Origin: Streptomyces sp. RFCAC02
GTDB taxonomy: Bacteria; Actinomycetota; Actinomycetes; Streptomycetales; Streptomycetaceae
DNA length: 64,000 nt
Direction: 5' to 3'
Assembly (NCBI RefSeq): GCF_004193175.1
Contig: NZ_SAUH01000001.1
Location: 5,923,501-5,987,500, forward strand
Part shown: piece after piece, positions 31,923 to 40,728 of the stretch
Layout: the number at the start of each line of letters is the position of its first letter
How positions within the stretch are numbered: the stretch's first letter is position 1
Position numbers and translations under genes: made by a program
Notes under the pieces: model-generated
Told to the model about the DNA's origin: nothing
What the model saw: only the letters and a program-made list of their open reading frames with translations
Databases searched by the model: none

Positions 31923-33869
31923 TCACCGCCCGCCGTCCTGCCCGGTGCGGCCCAGGAGTTCGGCGAGCCCCCGGCGCGTGGCGGCGACCACCACGCGGTC
32001 CGCCGCGCTCAGCACATAGCCGGGGTGGACGTTCCACACCAGGCCGGCCGTACGGGAGGCCGCGAGGTCCGTCCGCCGGCCGGGCTCGGAGGTGTCCAGG
32101 GCGATGATCCGCCACGCGCCCGGCCGGTTGGCCTCGCTCAGCGTGCGGCCGAGGAAACGCGGCTGCTCGGCCACCTCGATCGCCGCGAACAGCAGCACCT
32201 TCCGCTCCACCGGCAGCGCCCCGAGCACCTGACGGCCCATCATGGCCACGGCGAACGCGGGCGCAGCCAGCGTCGACACGCTGCGGCTGCGGGTCAGCGC
32301 GCCCGGGTGCGCCGTCCGCAGGGTCCGGTACACCGCCGTCGCGAAGTCGTCGTCGTACAGGCGCAGCGCGACCCGCAGGTCGGGCCGCACGGTCCGGGCG
32401 TACAGCGCCGCCTCCAGGTTCGTCGAGTCGGAACTGGTCAGCGCCAGCAGGGCGCGCGCCCGGTTGATCTTCGCCGACTCCAGCAGCCCCTCGTGCGTCA
32501 CGTCCCCGAGGACGACGGGCACGCGCAGCCGGCGTGCCAGCGCGATGCCGCGTGCCTCCGGGTCCTCCTCCACGCACACGACCGGGATGTCCAGCTCGCG
32601 CAGGCGCTCCAGCACACGGGTGCCGATCTTGCCGAGCCCCAGCAGGACGACATGCCCCGACAGCGTGCGCGGCGGCCGGCGCAGGGCCGACGCGCCGCGG
32701 AACGCGCCGAGCGCCTGCAGCGCCCCCGCCACCAGGATCGGCAGCAGCGCGAGGCCGGCGAGGCCGGAGACCAGTTGCAGGATCTGACGGGGCACCGACT
32801 CGCCGACCGCGGGGTCCCCTATGGCGAACAGGTCGAGCAGCGTCAGGTAGGCGGCGTTGAGCGGAGTGCCGCCGGTCGTCCGCCACAGGATGACCGCGAG
32901 CGCCACGACGGCCGCCGCGATGCCCCCGACCGCCCACCGCAGCCGCACCGGCACCAGGTCGCGCAGGGGTGCGGCGCGCCCCGCCACACCCCGCACCGGC
33001 CGTGCCGGTCCGGCCCTGGTCACGGCTTCGAGCACGACGGTCCTGCGCCCCGCCGCCGACGCGACGTCCCCGTCGTCCGGCAGCAGCACCGGCCCCTGCG
33101 GCCCGCCCGACCCCTCGGCGCCCTCGGGGTCGTCCGCCGTCGACGACAGCAGCGCGAGCGTGCACAGACCGGCGTCGGCGGGCGGGGCGCCGCCCGGGGG
33201 AGGGGTCCGTTCCACGGCGTGCAGGAGCAGCCCGTCCGCCTCGACGACCTTGCGGGTGCCGACCACGGCGGTGGCGGCCAGTGCGGGCGCGGCCGTGTCG
33301 GCGTCGGACAGCACCGTCGTCGTGGCGTCCACGAAGCCGCCCGCCGGCGGGTCGGCGCCGACGGACACGGCGGCGGCCTGGTCGAGGAGTTCGGCGAGGT
33401 GCTGGCCGAGCTTGCGGTTGTACAGCCGGATCACCAGCCGCAGCCGGGGGTTGAGCCGGCGGGCGGCCAGGGCGGCGCGGATGTTCGCCTCGTCGTCGTC
33501 GTGGACGAGCGCCAGGGCCTCGGCCCGCTCGGCCCCCGCCTGCCGCAGCACCTCGTCGGTCACCTCGGCCGCCTGGATCTCCCGCATCGGCACCGGGAAG
33601 TACCCCGAGGAGGTGGGCTGCGGCACGGGGGGCGCGGCACGGCCCCGCACGGACGTCACCCGGTTCAGCAGCGCGGTCAGCCGGGTCCTGCCGGCCGCCG
33701 TGCCCGGTGCGCCGCTCACGGCGGGCGGCGGCGGCGCGACCAGCGTGACGCGTTCGCGGTAGACGTCGTGCAGCTCGGCGGCGAGCCGGACGGCCAGCAC
33801 GTCGTCACCGCAGACGATCATGTGCCGTGCGGCGGGGCCGCCCCGGGGCGGAATGGTGAGCAGGGACAC
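31923..33869 (-). CDS. RCK/TrkA-N protein with two membrane helices, Castor/Pollux-like ion channel
   Basis: A 648-aa protein with two NAD-binding RCK-N domains. The first begins HMIVCGDDVLAVRLAAEL, the second HVVLLGLGKIGTRVLERLRELDIPVVCVEEDPEARG. Between them lie two transmembrane helices (VGGIAAAVVALAVILWR and LVSGLAGLALLPILVAGAL) flanking a TPLNAAYLTLLDLFAIGDPAVG segment that could be a pore helix and filter, with GD where potassium channels have GYGD. This fits Castor/Pollux-like cation channels. The frame is open to 33998, but that would overlap the divergent NmrA gene; GTG at 33869 is preferred although its ribosome binding site is weak. Confidence 0.75.
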   Translation of the reverse strand: MSLLTIPPRGGPAARHMIVCGDDVLAVRLAAELHDVYRERVTLVAPPPPAVSGAPGTAAGRTRLTALLNRVTSVRGRAAPPVPQPTSSGYFPVPMREIQAAEVTDEVLRQAGAERAEALALVHDDDEANIRAALAARRLNPRLRLVIRLYNRKLGQHLAELLDQAAAVSVGADPPAGGFVDATTTVLSDADTAAPALAATAVVGTRKVVEADGLLLHAVERTPPPGGAPPADAGLCTLALLSSTADDPEGAEGSGGPQGPVLLPDDGDVASAAGRRTVVLEAVTRAGPARPVRGVAGRAAPLRDLVPVRLRWAVGGIAAAVVALAVILWRTTGGTPLNAAYLTLLDLFAIGDPAVGESVPRQILQLVSGLAGLALLPILVAGALQALGAFRGASALRRPPRTLSGHVVLLGLGKIGTRVLERLRELDIPVVCVEEDPEARGIALARRLRVPVVLGDVTHEGLLESAKINRARALLALTSSDSTNLEAALYARTVRPDLRVALRLYDDDFATAVYRTLRTAHPGALTRSRSVSTLAAPAFAVAMMGRQVLGALPVERKVLLFAAIEVAEQPRFLGRTLSEANRPGAWRIIALDTSEPGRRTDLAASRTAGLVWNVHPGYVLSAADRVVVAATRRGLAELLGRTGQDGGR

Positions 33870-33987
33870 ATGTTCCAGACGTCGGAACGGTGTCCCGGGG
33901 TTGCATCCGTGCGGAGCTGGACGGACGCGTATGCGGGTGAGCGCGACGGCCATGGTCCGGGGCCGACTCGCGCTGTGGACTGGGGTC

Positions 33988-34809
33988 ATGACAAACACTC
34001 AGCAAGGCCCCGTCCTCGTCATCGGTGGTACCGGCAAGACCGGCCGGCGGGTCGCCCGGCGGCTCACCGCGCGCGGACTGCCCGTACGGATCGGCTCGCG
34101 CGCCGGCACGCCCGCCTTCGACTGGACCGACCCGACGACCTGGCCCGCCGCCCTCGCCGGGACACGCGCCGCGTACATCACCTACTACCCCGACCTGGCC
34201 GTCCCGGGCGCCGCCGAGGCCGTCGGCGCCTTCGCGTCCCTCGCCGTCGCAGCCGGCACCCGTCGTCTCGTCCTCCTGTCCGGGCGAGGGGAGGAGGGCG
34301 CGGTGCGCGCCGAGGAGCGGCTCAAGGAGTCCGGCGCGGACTGGACGGTCGTCCGGGCGGGCTGGTTCGACCAGAACTTCAGCGAGGGCTTCTTCCGCGA
34401 CGCGGTCCTGTCCGGCGAGCTGGTCCTGCCGACCGGCGACGCGGTCGAGGCGTTCGTGGACGCCGACGACATCGCCGACGTCGTGACCGCCGTGCTCACC
34501 GGCCCCGGACACGGCGGCAGGACGTACGAACTCTCCGGCCCCCGCCTGCTCGGCATGGCCGAGGCGGCGGACGCGATCGCCCGGGCCACCGGCCGGCCGC
34601 TGGCCTACGTCCCGGTCAGCGATGCCGCCTACCGCGCGGCCCTCGCCGAGCAGGGGGTGCCCGCCGAGTTCGCCGACCTCTTCACACTCATCACGGACGG
34701 GCGCAACGCGTCGGTGGTGCACGGCGTCGACGAGGTCCTCGGCCGGCCGGCCCGTGACTTCGCCGCGTACGCCGAGGCGGCCGCGGCAGCCGGCGCCTGG
34801 GCGCGCTGA
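33988..34809 (+). CDS. NAD(P)H-binding NmrA-like protein
   Basis: A 273-aa atypical extended SDR. GPVLVIGGTGKTGRRVARRLTARG (residues about 7-30) is the G-G-T-G-x-T-G cofactor loop; WTVVRAGWFDQNFSEGF and FVDADDIADVVTAVL follow the NmrA/YwnB pattern. Family members are redox sensors or NADPH:quinone oxidoreductases (QorB-like). The conserved active-site YxxxK is absent. Divergent from the RCK gene, followed by a strong terminator. Confidence 0.87.
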   Translation: MTNTQQGPVLVIGGTGKTGRRVARRLTARGLPVRIGSRAGTPAFDWTDPTTWPAALAGTRAAYITYYPDLAVPGAAEAVGAFASLAVAAGTRRLVLLSGRGEEGAVRAEERLKESGADWTVVRAGWFDQNFSEGFFRDAVLSGELVLPTGDAVEAFVDADDIADVVTAVLTGPGHGGRTYELSGPRLLGMAEAADAIARATGRPLAYVPVSDAAYRAALAEQGVPAEFADLFTLITDGRNASVVHGVDEVLGRPARDFAAYAEAAAAAGAWAR

Positions 34810-34818
34810 CGTCCCCGA

Positions 34819-34849
34819 GCGGCGGGCCGGCCGTGCTCCGGCCCGCCGC
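34819..34849 (+). terminator. Terminator after the NmrA-like gene
   Basis: A perfect 12-bp stem, GCGGCGGGCCGG (34819-34830) and its complement (34838-34849), with a 7-nt loop, begins 10 nt after the stop codon. Confidence 0.8.
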
Positions 34850-34927
34850 GATCATCACCCAGTGTCACCGGTCTCGCGGCGTGAACCACGTCACAGATGA
34901 CCGGTTCATGATTTTTTCCGCAGGCTA

Positions 34928-34996
34928 TTGCCACTGCTCGCTCCACCGTCCTAGCATCCGGTCATCGTTCGAATCGATTCGACTAATCGATTCGAC
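34928..34996 (+). promoter_or_regulatory. LacI-gene promoter and tandem operators
   Basis: -35 TTGCCA (34928-34933), 18-nt spacer, -10 TAGCAT (34952-34957). Just downstream of the predicted start lies the perfect palindrome TCGAATCGATTCGA (34969-34982) with the central CG typical of LacI-family operators. AATCGATTCGAC occurs twice, at 34972-34983 and 34985-34996, 13 bp apart. This fits autorepression by the LacI-type regulator and control of the operon. Confidence 0.75.
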
Positions 34997-35027
34997 AACG
35001 CTGAGCAAGCACCGCAAGGGAGCGGGA

Positions 35028-36071
35028 ATGGCAACGATCAAGGATGTCGCGGAGCGGGCCGGCGTCGCGCCGAGCACCGTCTCCTACGTCCTGAGCGGTT
35101 CCCGCAAGATCTCCGAGGAGACGCGCAGCGCGGTGCGCCGTGCCATCGCCGACCTCGGCTACCACCCCCGCGCGAGCGCCCGTACGCTCCGCAGCGCCCG
35201 CAGCGAGGTCCTCGTCCTCGCTGTCCCCCGGGAGCCGGGCAAATACCGCGCGGTCGACGGCCGGTTCGCCATCGACATCAGCGACGCGGCCCGCGACCAC
35301 GGGTACGACGTGCTGCTGATGACGGAGCCCGAGGGCGTGGCGGGCCTGTGCCGCATCGCCGGCAGCGGCCTGGCCGACGGCGCCATCCTCATGGCCGTCC
35401 GCGAGAACGACCCCCGTATCGCCGCCCTGCGCGAACTCGGCTTCCCGACCGCGCTCCTCGGCCACGGCAACGAGGCGGACGAGGCGGAGCTTCCCTGGGT
35501 CGACCTCGACTGGGAGGCCGCCGTCGCCCTCGCCATCGGCGAGGCCGTGGCCGCCGGACACCACCGCGTCGTCTTCTGGGCCTCGGCCGAGCACGAGATC
35601 GAGGCCCGCCGCGGCTACGCCGTGCACGGGCTCGACGGCGCACGCCTCGCCGCCCGCCGCACCGGCGCCGACATCCGGGTGCACGCCTCCAGCGGCGACC
35701 CCGACGACCTGCGCAAACGCCTCCGGCAGGCCCTGGGCGCCGACCCCGCCCCGACGGCACTGGTGGTCCAGCACCTCATCCTCCTGCCCGAGCTGCTGGA
35801 GGAGATCGCGGCGCTCGGCCTCCGCGTGCCCGATGACCTGTCCGTCGTCCCGGTCGGCAGCCTGCCGGACGACCCGGGCAGCACCCCGCTGCCCCGCATC
35901 GACCTGCCGGTGGCCCGCATGTCGGCCGCCGTCGCCCAGCTCGCCGTCGAGGCCATCGCCTCCCGCGACGAGCGGACCGCCGGGGCGGGACACCCTCCGG
36001 TGACCCGCGAGCTGATCCCCCCACGGATGGCGGACGCACCCCGTATCGCCGCGCCCCCCTCCGCCTCCTGA
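35028..36071 (+). CDS. LacI family transcriptional regulator of the sugar operon
   Basis: A 347-aa LacI/GalR regulator. Residues 2-50 are the DNA-binding domain (TIKDVAERAGVAPSTVSYVLSGSRKISEETRSAVRRAIADLGYHP), followed by the hinge and a periplasmic-binding-protein-like effector domain to the C-terminus. The ATG at 35028 has AAGGGAG upstream. The gene opens the cluster encoding a binding protein, two permeases, GH1 and GH31, so its effector is probably a disaccharide from that pathway. Tandem AT-rich operators lie between promoter and start codon. Confidence 0.93.
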   Translation: MATIKDVAERAGVAPSTVSYVLSGSRKISEETRSAVRRAIADLGYHPRASARTLRSARSEVLVLAVPREPGKYRAVDGRFAIDISDAARDHGYDVLLMTEPEGVAGLCRIAGSGLADGAILMAVRENDPRIAALRELGFPTALLGHGNEADEAELPWVDLDWEAAVALAIGEAVAAGHHRVVFWASAEHEIEARRGYAVHGLDGARLAARRTGADIRVHASSGDPDDLRKRLRQALGADPAPTALVVQHLILLPELLEEIAALGLRVPDDLSVVPVGSLPDDPGSTPLPRIDLPVARMSAAVAQLAVEAIASRDERTAGAGHPPVTRELIPPRMADAPRIAAPPSAS

Positions 36072-36097
36072 GCCGCGAAATGGAGACCGCCAAGCCC

Positions 36098-37336
36098 ATG
36101 CGAACGTCACTCGGGCGCATAACGTCGCCCGCCGCCGCGCTGACCCTGGCCGGGGCCATGGTCGCGCTCGGGCTCACCGCCTGTGCCGCGGAGCCCGACC
36201 CCGACACGGTCACCGTGCTGAACTCGGCGACCGACACCGCCGAGCACGAGGCCAACCAGGACTTCTTCGACCGCTGCGCCGAGCCGCTCGGTCTGAAGGT
36301 CGAGCAGATCAGCGTCCCCGCCGACCAGGTGGCCTCCAAGGCCCTGCGGATGGCGTCGTCCGACTCCCTGCCCGACATCCTGGAGCTGGACGGGTCGGAG
36401 CTGCCGCAGTTCGCCGAGACGGGCGGCCTGCGCCCCCTCGCGGACGTGGGTCTCGACACGTCGGAGTTCTCCGACTCCTCGCGTCTCCTCGGCAGCTTCG
36501 ACGGCACCGAGTACGGCGTCGCCCGCTCGGTGAACTCCCTCGCGCTCATCTACAACAAGGACATGCTCGCCGACGCCGGCCTGGAGCCGCCGACCACGTG
36601 GGACGAGCTGCGGACGACCGCGGCGGCGCTCACCCAGGGCGACACCTACGGGATGGCGTTCAGCGCCGGTCCGAACGCCGACGGCGTCTACCAGTTCCTG
36701 CCGTTCTTCTGGTCCGCCGGGGCCGACGAGGCGCACCTCGACGACAACGCCGGTGTGGCCGCGCTCCAGCTCTGGAAGGACCTGGTGGAGGACGGTTCCG
36801 CCTCCCGCTCCGTCGTCAACTGGAACCAGCAGGACGTCAACGACCAGTTCATCGCCGGCCGCGCCGCGATGATGATCAACGGTCCCTGGCAGGTCCCCGT
36901 GCTCAGCGCCCAGGACGACGTGGACTGGGCCGTCGCCTCCATCCCGGTGCCCGAGGCCGGCCAGGACCCGGTGCCCCCGATCGGCGGCACCGTCATGACC
37001 GTGCCGAAGAACGACGACCACCCCGAGCGCGAGGACAACGCGGGCAGGATCCTCGAGTGCCTCAACTCGGCGGACAACCAGCTCGCGTGGGGTGAGCGGG
37101 TCAACAACGTCCCGACCCGCGCCGACGCGGCCCAGGCGTACCGCGAGGCCAACCCCGAGCTGGCCCCGTTCGCCGATCTCGTGGAGACCGCCAGGTCCCG
37201 CACCGCCCAGGTCGGCACCCGCTGGCCGGTGATCCAGGACGCGCTGGCCGGCGCGTTCCAGTCCGTGCTGACCGGCAGGTCGTCGCCCGAGGACGCGCTC
37301 GGCAGCGCCCAGCGGCAGGCCACGGCGGGAGAGTGA
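36098..37336 (+). CDS. Sugar ABC transporter substrate-binding lipoprotein
   Basis: A 412-aa extracellular solute-binding protein, family 1. The N-terminus is a lipoprotein signal with lipobox LTAC (Cys29). The body shows LADAGLEPPTTWDELRTTA, FIAGRAAMMINGPWQ and VPKNDDHPE, all typical of oligosaccharide-binding proteins of the MalE type. GGAGA precedes the ATG at 36098 at 11 nt; an ATG at 36080 would add 6 residues without a good site. It binds the imported sugar outside the membrane and delivers it to the two permeases encoded next. Confidence 0.93.
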   Translation: MRTSLGRITSPAAALTLAGAMVALGLTACAAEPDPDTVTVLNSATDTAEHEANQDFFDRCAEPLGLKVEQISVPADQVASKALRMASSDSLPDILELDGSELPQFAETGGLRPLADVGLDTSEFSDSSRLLGSFDGTEYGVARSVNSLALIYNKDMLADAGLEPPTTWDELRTTAAALTQGDTYGMAFSAGPNADGVYQFLPFFWSAGADEAHLDDNAGVAALQLWKDLVEDGSASRSVVNWNQQDVNDQFIAGRAAMMINGPWQVPVLSAQDDVDWAVASIPVPEAGQDPVPPIGGTVMTVPKNDDHPEREDNAGRILECLNSADNQLAWGERVNNVPTRADAAQAYREANPELAPFADLVETARSRTAQVGTRWPVIQDALAGAFQSVLTGRSSPEDALGSAQRQATAGE

Positions 37337-37344
37337 GAAGGACC

Positions 37345-38295
37345 ATGACCACGACCACCCCACCCGCCCGGACCACCGCCGCGCGCGAGACGCGGCCCCG
37401 GCGCGGAAGCGGCCGCCGCCGTCTGTACCAGTGGCTGTTCGTCGCCCCCGCGCTGGTGTACCTCCTCGCGTTCTTCGGCTACCCGCTGGTGCGGAACGTC
37501 CTGATGAGCTTCCAGGAGTTCACGCCGACCACCTACTTCACCGGCGAGTCCCCGTTCAACGGCCTGGAGAACTGGCGGCGCGTCTTCGACAACGAGCTGT
37601 TCGGCGACGCCCTGTGGCAGACGATCCTCTTCACGGTCGGCTCGCTCGTCGGCCAGTTCGCGATCGGCCTCGGCCTGGCGGTGTTCTTCTCGCGCCGCTT
37701 CCACCTCTCCGGCGTGATCCGCGCGGTGCTGCTGCTGCCGTGGCTCGTCCCCATGGTGGTCTCCGCCGTCGTGTGGCGGCGCATCATGGACCAGGACCAC
37801 GGCATCCTCAACAGCTTCCTGGAGACCCTGCACCTGTCGCAGGACGGCGTGTCCTGGCTGAGCAGCCCCAGCGTGGCACTGCTCTCCGCGATCCTCGTGA
37901 ACATCTGGATCGGCATCCCGTTCAACATGGTGATCCTCTACGGCGGCCTGCAGGAGATCCCGCGGGAGCTGTACGAGGCGGCGTCCCTGGACGGCGCGAG
38001 CCCCTGGCGGACGTTCCGCAGCATCACGCTGCCGATGCTGCGGCCGGTGGTGACGGTCGTCCTGGTGCTCGGCTTCATGTCCACCATCAAGATCCTGGAC
38101 CTGATCCTCGCGCTGACCGGCGGCGGCCCCGCCGACTCCACGCAGACGCTGGGCACGCTGACCTACCAGCTCTCGTTCATGCAGCTCGACTTCGGCCAGG
38201 GCGCCGTGGTCGGCAATGTCCTCATCCTCATCAGCGCCGTCTTCGCGGTGCTCTACCTGCGCGTGAACCGCGCGGACACGGTCAAGGGGAAGTGA
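37345..38295 (+). CDS. Sugar ABC transporter permease (MalF-like)
   Basis: A 316-aa inner-membrane permease with six helices and the cytoplasmic EAA motif in YEAASLDGASPWRTFRSITLPMLRP, which contacts the ATPase. The N-terminal 30 residues are basic. AGAAGG lies just before the ATG at 37345; a GTG at 37333 overlapping the previous stop is possible. It forms the membrane pore with the next gene's product. No ATP-binding subunit is encoded in the operon; streptomycetes usually share the MsiK ATPase among such transporters. Confidence 0.93.
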   Translation: MTTTTPPARTTAARETRPRRGSGRRRLYQWLFVAPALVYLLAFFGYPLVRNVLMSFQEFTPTTYFTGESPFNGLENWRRVFDNELFGDALWQTILFTVGSLVGQFAIGLGLAVFFSRRFHLSGVIRAVLLLPWLVPMVVSAVVWRRIMDQDHGILNSFLETLHLSQDGVSWLSSPSVALLSAILVNIWIGIPFNMVILYGGLQEIPRELYEAASLDGASPWRTFRSITLPMLRPVVTVVLVLGFMSTIKILDLILALTGGGPADSTQTLGTLTYQLSFMQLDFGQGAVVGNVLILISAVFAVLYLRVNRADTVKGK

Positions 38296-38302
38296 CCCGA
38301 CG

Positions 38303-39130
38303 ATGAACCCCACTCCCACCCGCACCCGGCTGCGCCGCGGCTGGAACACCGTCGCCGCGCTGCTGATCCTCGCCGTGATGCTCTTCCCGGTCTACTGGAT
38401 GATCTCCACGGCGCTCCAGCCGGGCTCCAGCATCGCCTCGACCGACCTGTTCCCGACGAGCCCGGACTTCGGGAACTTCTCGAAGGCGTTCGACACGCAG
38501 GGCGGCTCGCTCGTGACGAGCCTCGTCGTCGCCCTGGGCGCCGTCGTGGTCTGCCTGGCGCTGGCCGCCCCGGCCGCCTACGGGCTCGCGCAGTTCGGCC
38601 TGCGCGGCAGCCGCGGCATCGTCTTCGGCACCCTGATCACCCAGATGGTGCCCGGCATCGTCGTGGCGAACGCCCTGTACAGCGCCTACGCCGAGCTGAA
38701 CCTGGTCAACTCCTACCTCGGCCTGATCCTCGCCGACGCGTCGCTCGGCCTGCCGTTCGCGATCGTGCTGCTGCGCGCGTTCATGGTGTCGATCCCCACC
38801 GAGGTGGTGGAGGCGGCCATGGTGGACGGCGCGAACCGGTTCACCGCCTTCGTGCGGATCGTCCTGCCGATGAGCCGGAACGCCCTGATCACCTCGGGTC
38901 TCTTCGCGTTCCTCTTCGCCTGGGCGGACTTCATCTTCGCCCTGACCCTGAACACGACCGACGACGTGAAGCCGGTGACGCTCGGGATCTACCAGTTCAT
39001 CGGTGCGCACGTCAGCGACTGGGGCGCCGTGATGGCGACGGCCGTGCTGTCGGCCGTCCCGGCGGCCATCCTCCTGGTCGTCGCGCAGAAGTACATCGCC
39101 GCCGGCATCGCGGGCGGTTCCGTCAAGTGA
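38303..39130 (+). CDS. Sugar ABC transporter permease (MalG-like)
   Basis: A 275-aa permease with six membrane helices and the EAA loop VVEAAMVDGANRFTAFVRIVLPMSRNAL. The start FPVYWMISTALQP is characteristic of MalG-type subunits. It begins 7 nt after the MalF-like gene and its stop overlaps the possible GTG start of the GH1 gene (GTGA), so the operon is continuous. Confidence 0.93.
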   Translation: MNPTPTRTRLRRGWNTVAALLILAVMLFPVYWMISTALQPGSSIASTDLFPTSPDFGNFSKAFDTQGGSLVTSLVVALGAVVVCLALAAPAAYGLAQFGLRGSRGIVFGTLITQMVPGIVVANALYSAYAELNLVNSYLGLILADASLGLPFAIVLLRAFMVSIPTEVVEAAMVDGANRFTAFVRIVLPMSRNALITSGLFAFLFAWADFIFALTLNTTDDVKPVTLGIYQFIGAHVSDWGAVMATAVLSAVPAAILLVVAQKYIAAGIAGGSVK

Positions 39131-40629
39131 CCGTCCCGGCAGCCCCCGCCCCCGTCCCTCCGCACCAGAACCAGGACTCGCGCCACGCCATGAGCAGCTC
39201 CGCATCCGCCCGTACGCCGTCCCCCGATGTTTCTGTTTCCGGTGGTCTGCCGGTGTTTCCGCGGGGGTTCTTCTTCGGGGCGGCGACGGCGAGTTACCAG
39301 ATCGAGGGCGGGGCCGGGGAGGACGGGCGGGGACCGTCGATCTGGGACACCTACTGCCGCCGGCCGGGCCGGATTACCGGCGGCGCGAGCGGGGACGTGG
39401 CCTGTGACCACTACCACCGCTGGCCCGAGGACATCGCCCTGATGAAGGACCTGGGCCTGGACACCTACCGCTTCTCCATCGCCTGGCCCCGTATCCAGCC
39501 CACCGGCACCGGCCCCGCCAACACACCCGGCCTGGACTTCTACGACCGCCTCGTCGACGCCCTCCTGGAAGCCGGGATCACCCCCGCCGCCACCCTCTAC
39601 CACTGGGACCTCCCCCAAGCCCTCGAAGACACCGGGGGCTGGCGGGTCCGCTCCACCGTCGACGCCTTCACCGACTACACCCGCATCGTCGCCGAACGCC
39701 TCGGCGACCGCGTCGGCCGCTGGTTCACCCTCAACGAACCCTTCTGCACCGCCTTCGTCGGCCACGCCATCGGCCGCCACGCCCCCGGCACCCGCGAAGG
39801 CACCCCCGCCCTGGCCGCCGCCCACCACCTCCTCCTCGCCCACGGCCACGCCGCCCGCATCCTCAAAGACACCACCCGAGGCGACGTCGGCATCGCACTC
39901 AACCCCGACCGGCTCCTGCCCGCCACCCACGACCCCGCCGACCTCGCCGCCTGCGCCCGCGCCGAAACCCTCCACAACACCATCTGGCTCGACCCCCTCC
40001 TCGCCCACCGCTACCCCACCACCGAAACCGACACCTGGGGCCCCCTCATCCAGGACCCCACCTGGCGCCACGACGGCGACCTCGACATCATCACCACCCC
40101 CCTCGACTTCCTCGGCATCAACTACTACCGGCCCATCACCATCGCCCACACCCCCCACCAGGACCCCGACCCCACCACCCGCACCGCCACCGACATCCGC
40201 GCCACCGAAACCTGGCAGGACGGCGTCCGCCACACCGCCATGGACTGGCCCGTCGTCCCCTCCTCCCTCACCGACCTCCTCACCGACCTCAAACACCGCT
40301 ACCCCACCCTCCCCCCCATCGTCATCACCGAGAACGGCTCAGCCGAACACGGCGACACCCCAGGCCCCGACGGCCGCATCCACGACACCGACCGCATCAC
40401 CTACCTCCACACCCACCTCACCGCCCTCACCCACGCCATCAACAACGGCATCGACATCCGCGGCTACTACGCCTGGTCCCTCATGGACAACTTCGAATGG
40501 GCCCACGGCTACACCAAACGCTTCGGCCTCATCCACATCGACTACACCACCCAAACCCGCACCCCCAAAGACAGCTACCACTGGTACCACCACCTCATCA
40601 CCCACCACCACAACACCCACACCCCCTGA
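39127..40629 (+). CDS. GH1 beta-glucosidase
   Basis: A 500-aa family 1 glycoside hydrolase. Acid/base Glu204 in TLNEPF and nucleophile Glu402 in ITENG are both present, as are FFFGAATASYQIEG and YYAWSLMDNFEW. There is no signal peptide, so it hydrolyses beta-glucosides taken up by the ABC system in the cytoplasm. GTG at 39127 is coupled to the permease stop; an ATG at 39190 is an alternative and all conserved sequence lies after it. From about 39500 to the end the codons end in C almost without exception (CTC, ACC, CAC, GAC), while the first 350 bases look like the neighbours; a possible mosaic gene. Confidence 0.93.
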   Translation: MTVPAAPAPVPPHQNQDSRHAMSSSASARTPSPDVSVSGGLPVFPRGFFFGAATASYQIEGGAGEDGRGPSIWDTYCRRPGRITGGASGDVACDHYHRWPEDIALMKDLGLDTYRFSIAWPRIQPTGTGPANTPGLDFYDRLVDALLEAGITPAATLYHWDLPQALEDTGGWRVRSTVDAFTDYTRIVAERLGDRVGRWFTLNEPFCTAFVGHAIGRHAPGTREGTPALAAAHHLLLAHGHAARILKDTTRGDVGIALNPDRLLPATHDPADLAACARAETLHNTIWLDPLLAHRYPTTETDTWGPLIQDPTWRHDGDLDIITTPLDFLGINYYRPITIAHTPHQDPDPTTRTATDIRATETWQDGVRHTAMDWPVVPSSLTDLLTDLKHRYPTLPPIVITENGSAEHGDTPGPDGRIHDTDRITYLHTHLTALTHAINNGIDIRGYYAWSLMDNFEWAHGYTKRFGLIHIDYTTQTRTPKDSYHWYHHLITHHHNTHTP

Positions 40630-40728
40630 CACACCCACACCGTCCGAGCGCCGCCCCCGGGCCGGCCGCAGTACCCGCACCACACGCACCATCTGCGCCC
40701 CCGCGGCGGGGCGATCGAGGAGAACACT

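Noticed and set aside
31140..34757. 1205-codon plus-strand frame
   Set aside because: Antisense to the SDR and RCK genes; no recognisable domain and biased composition.
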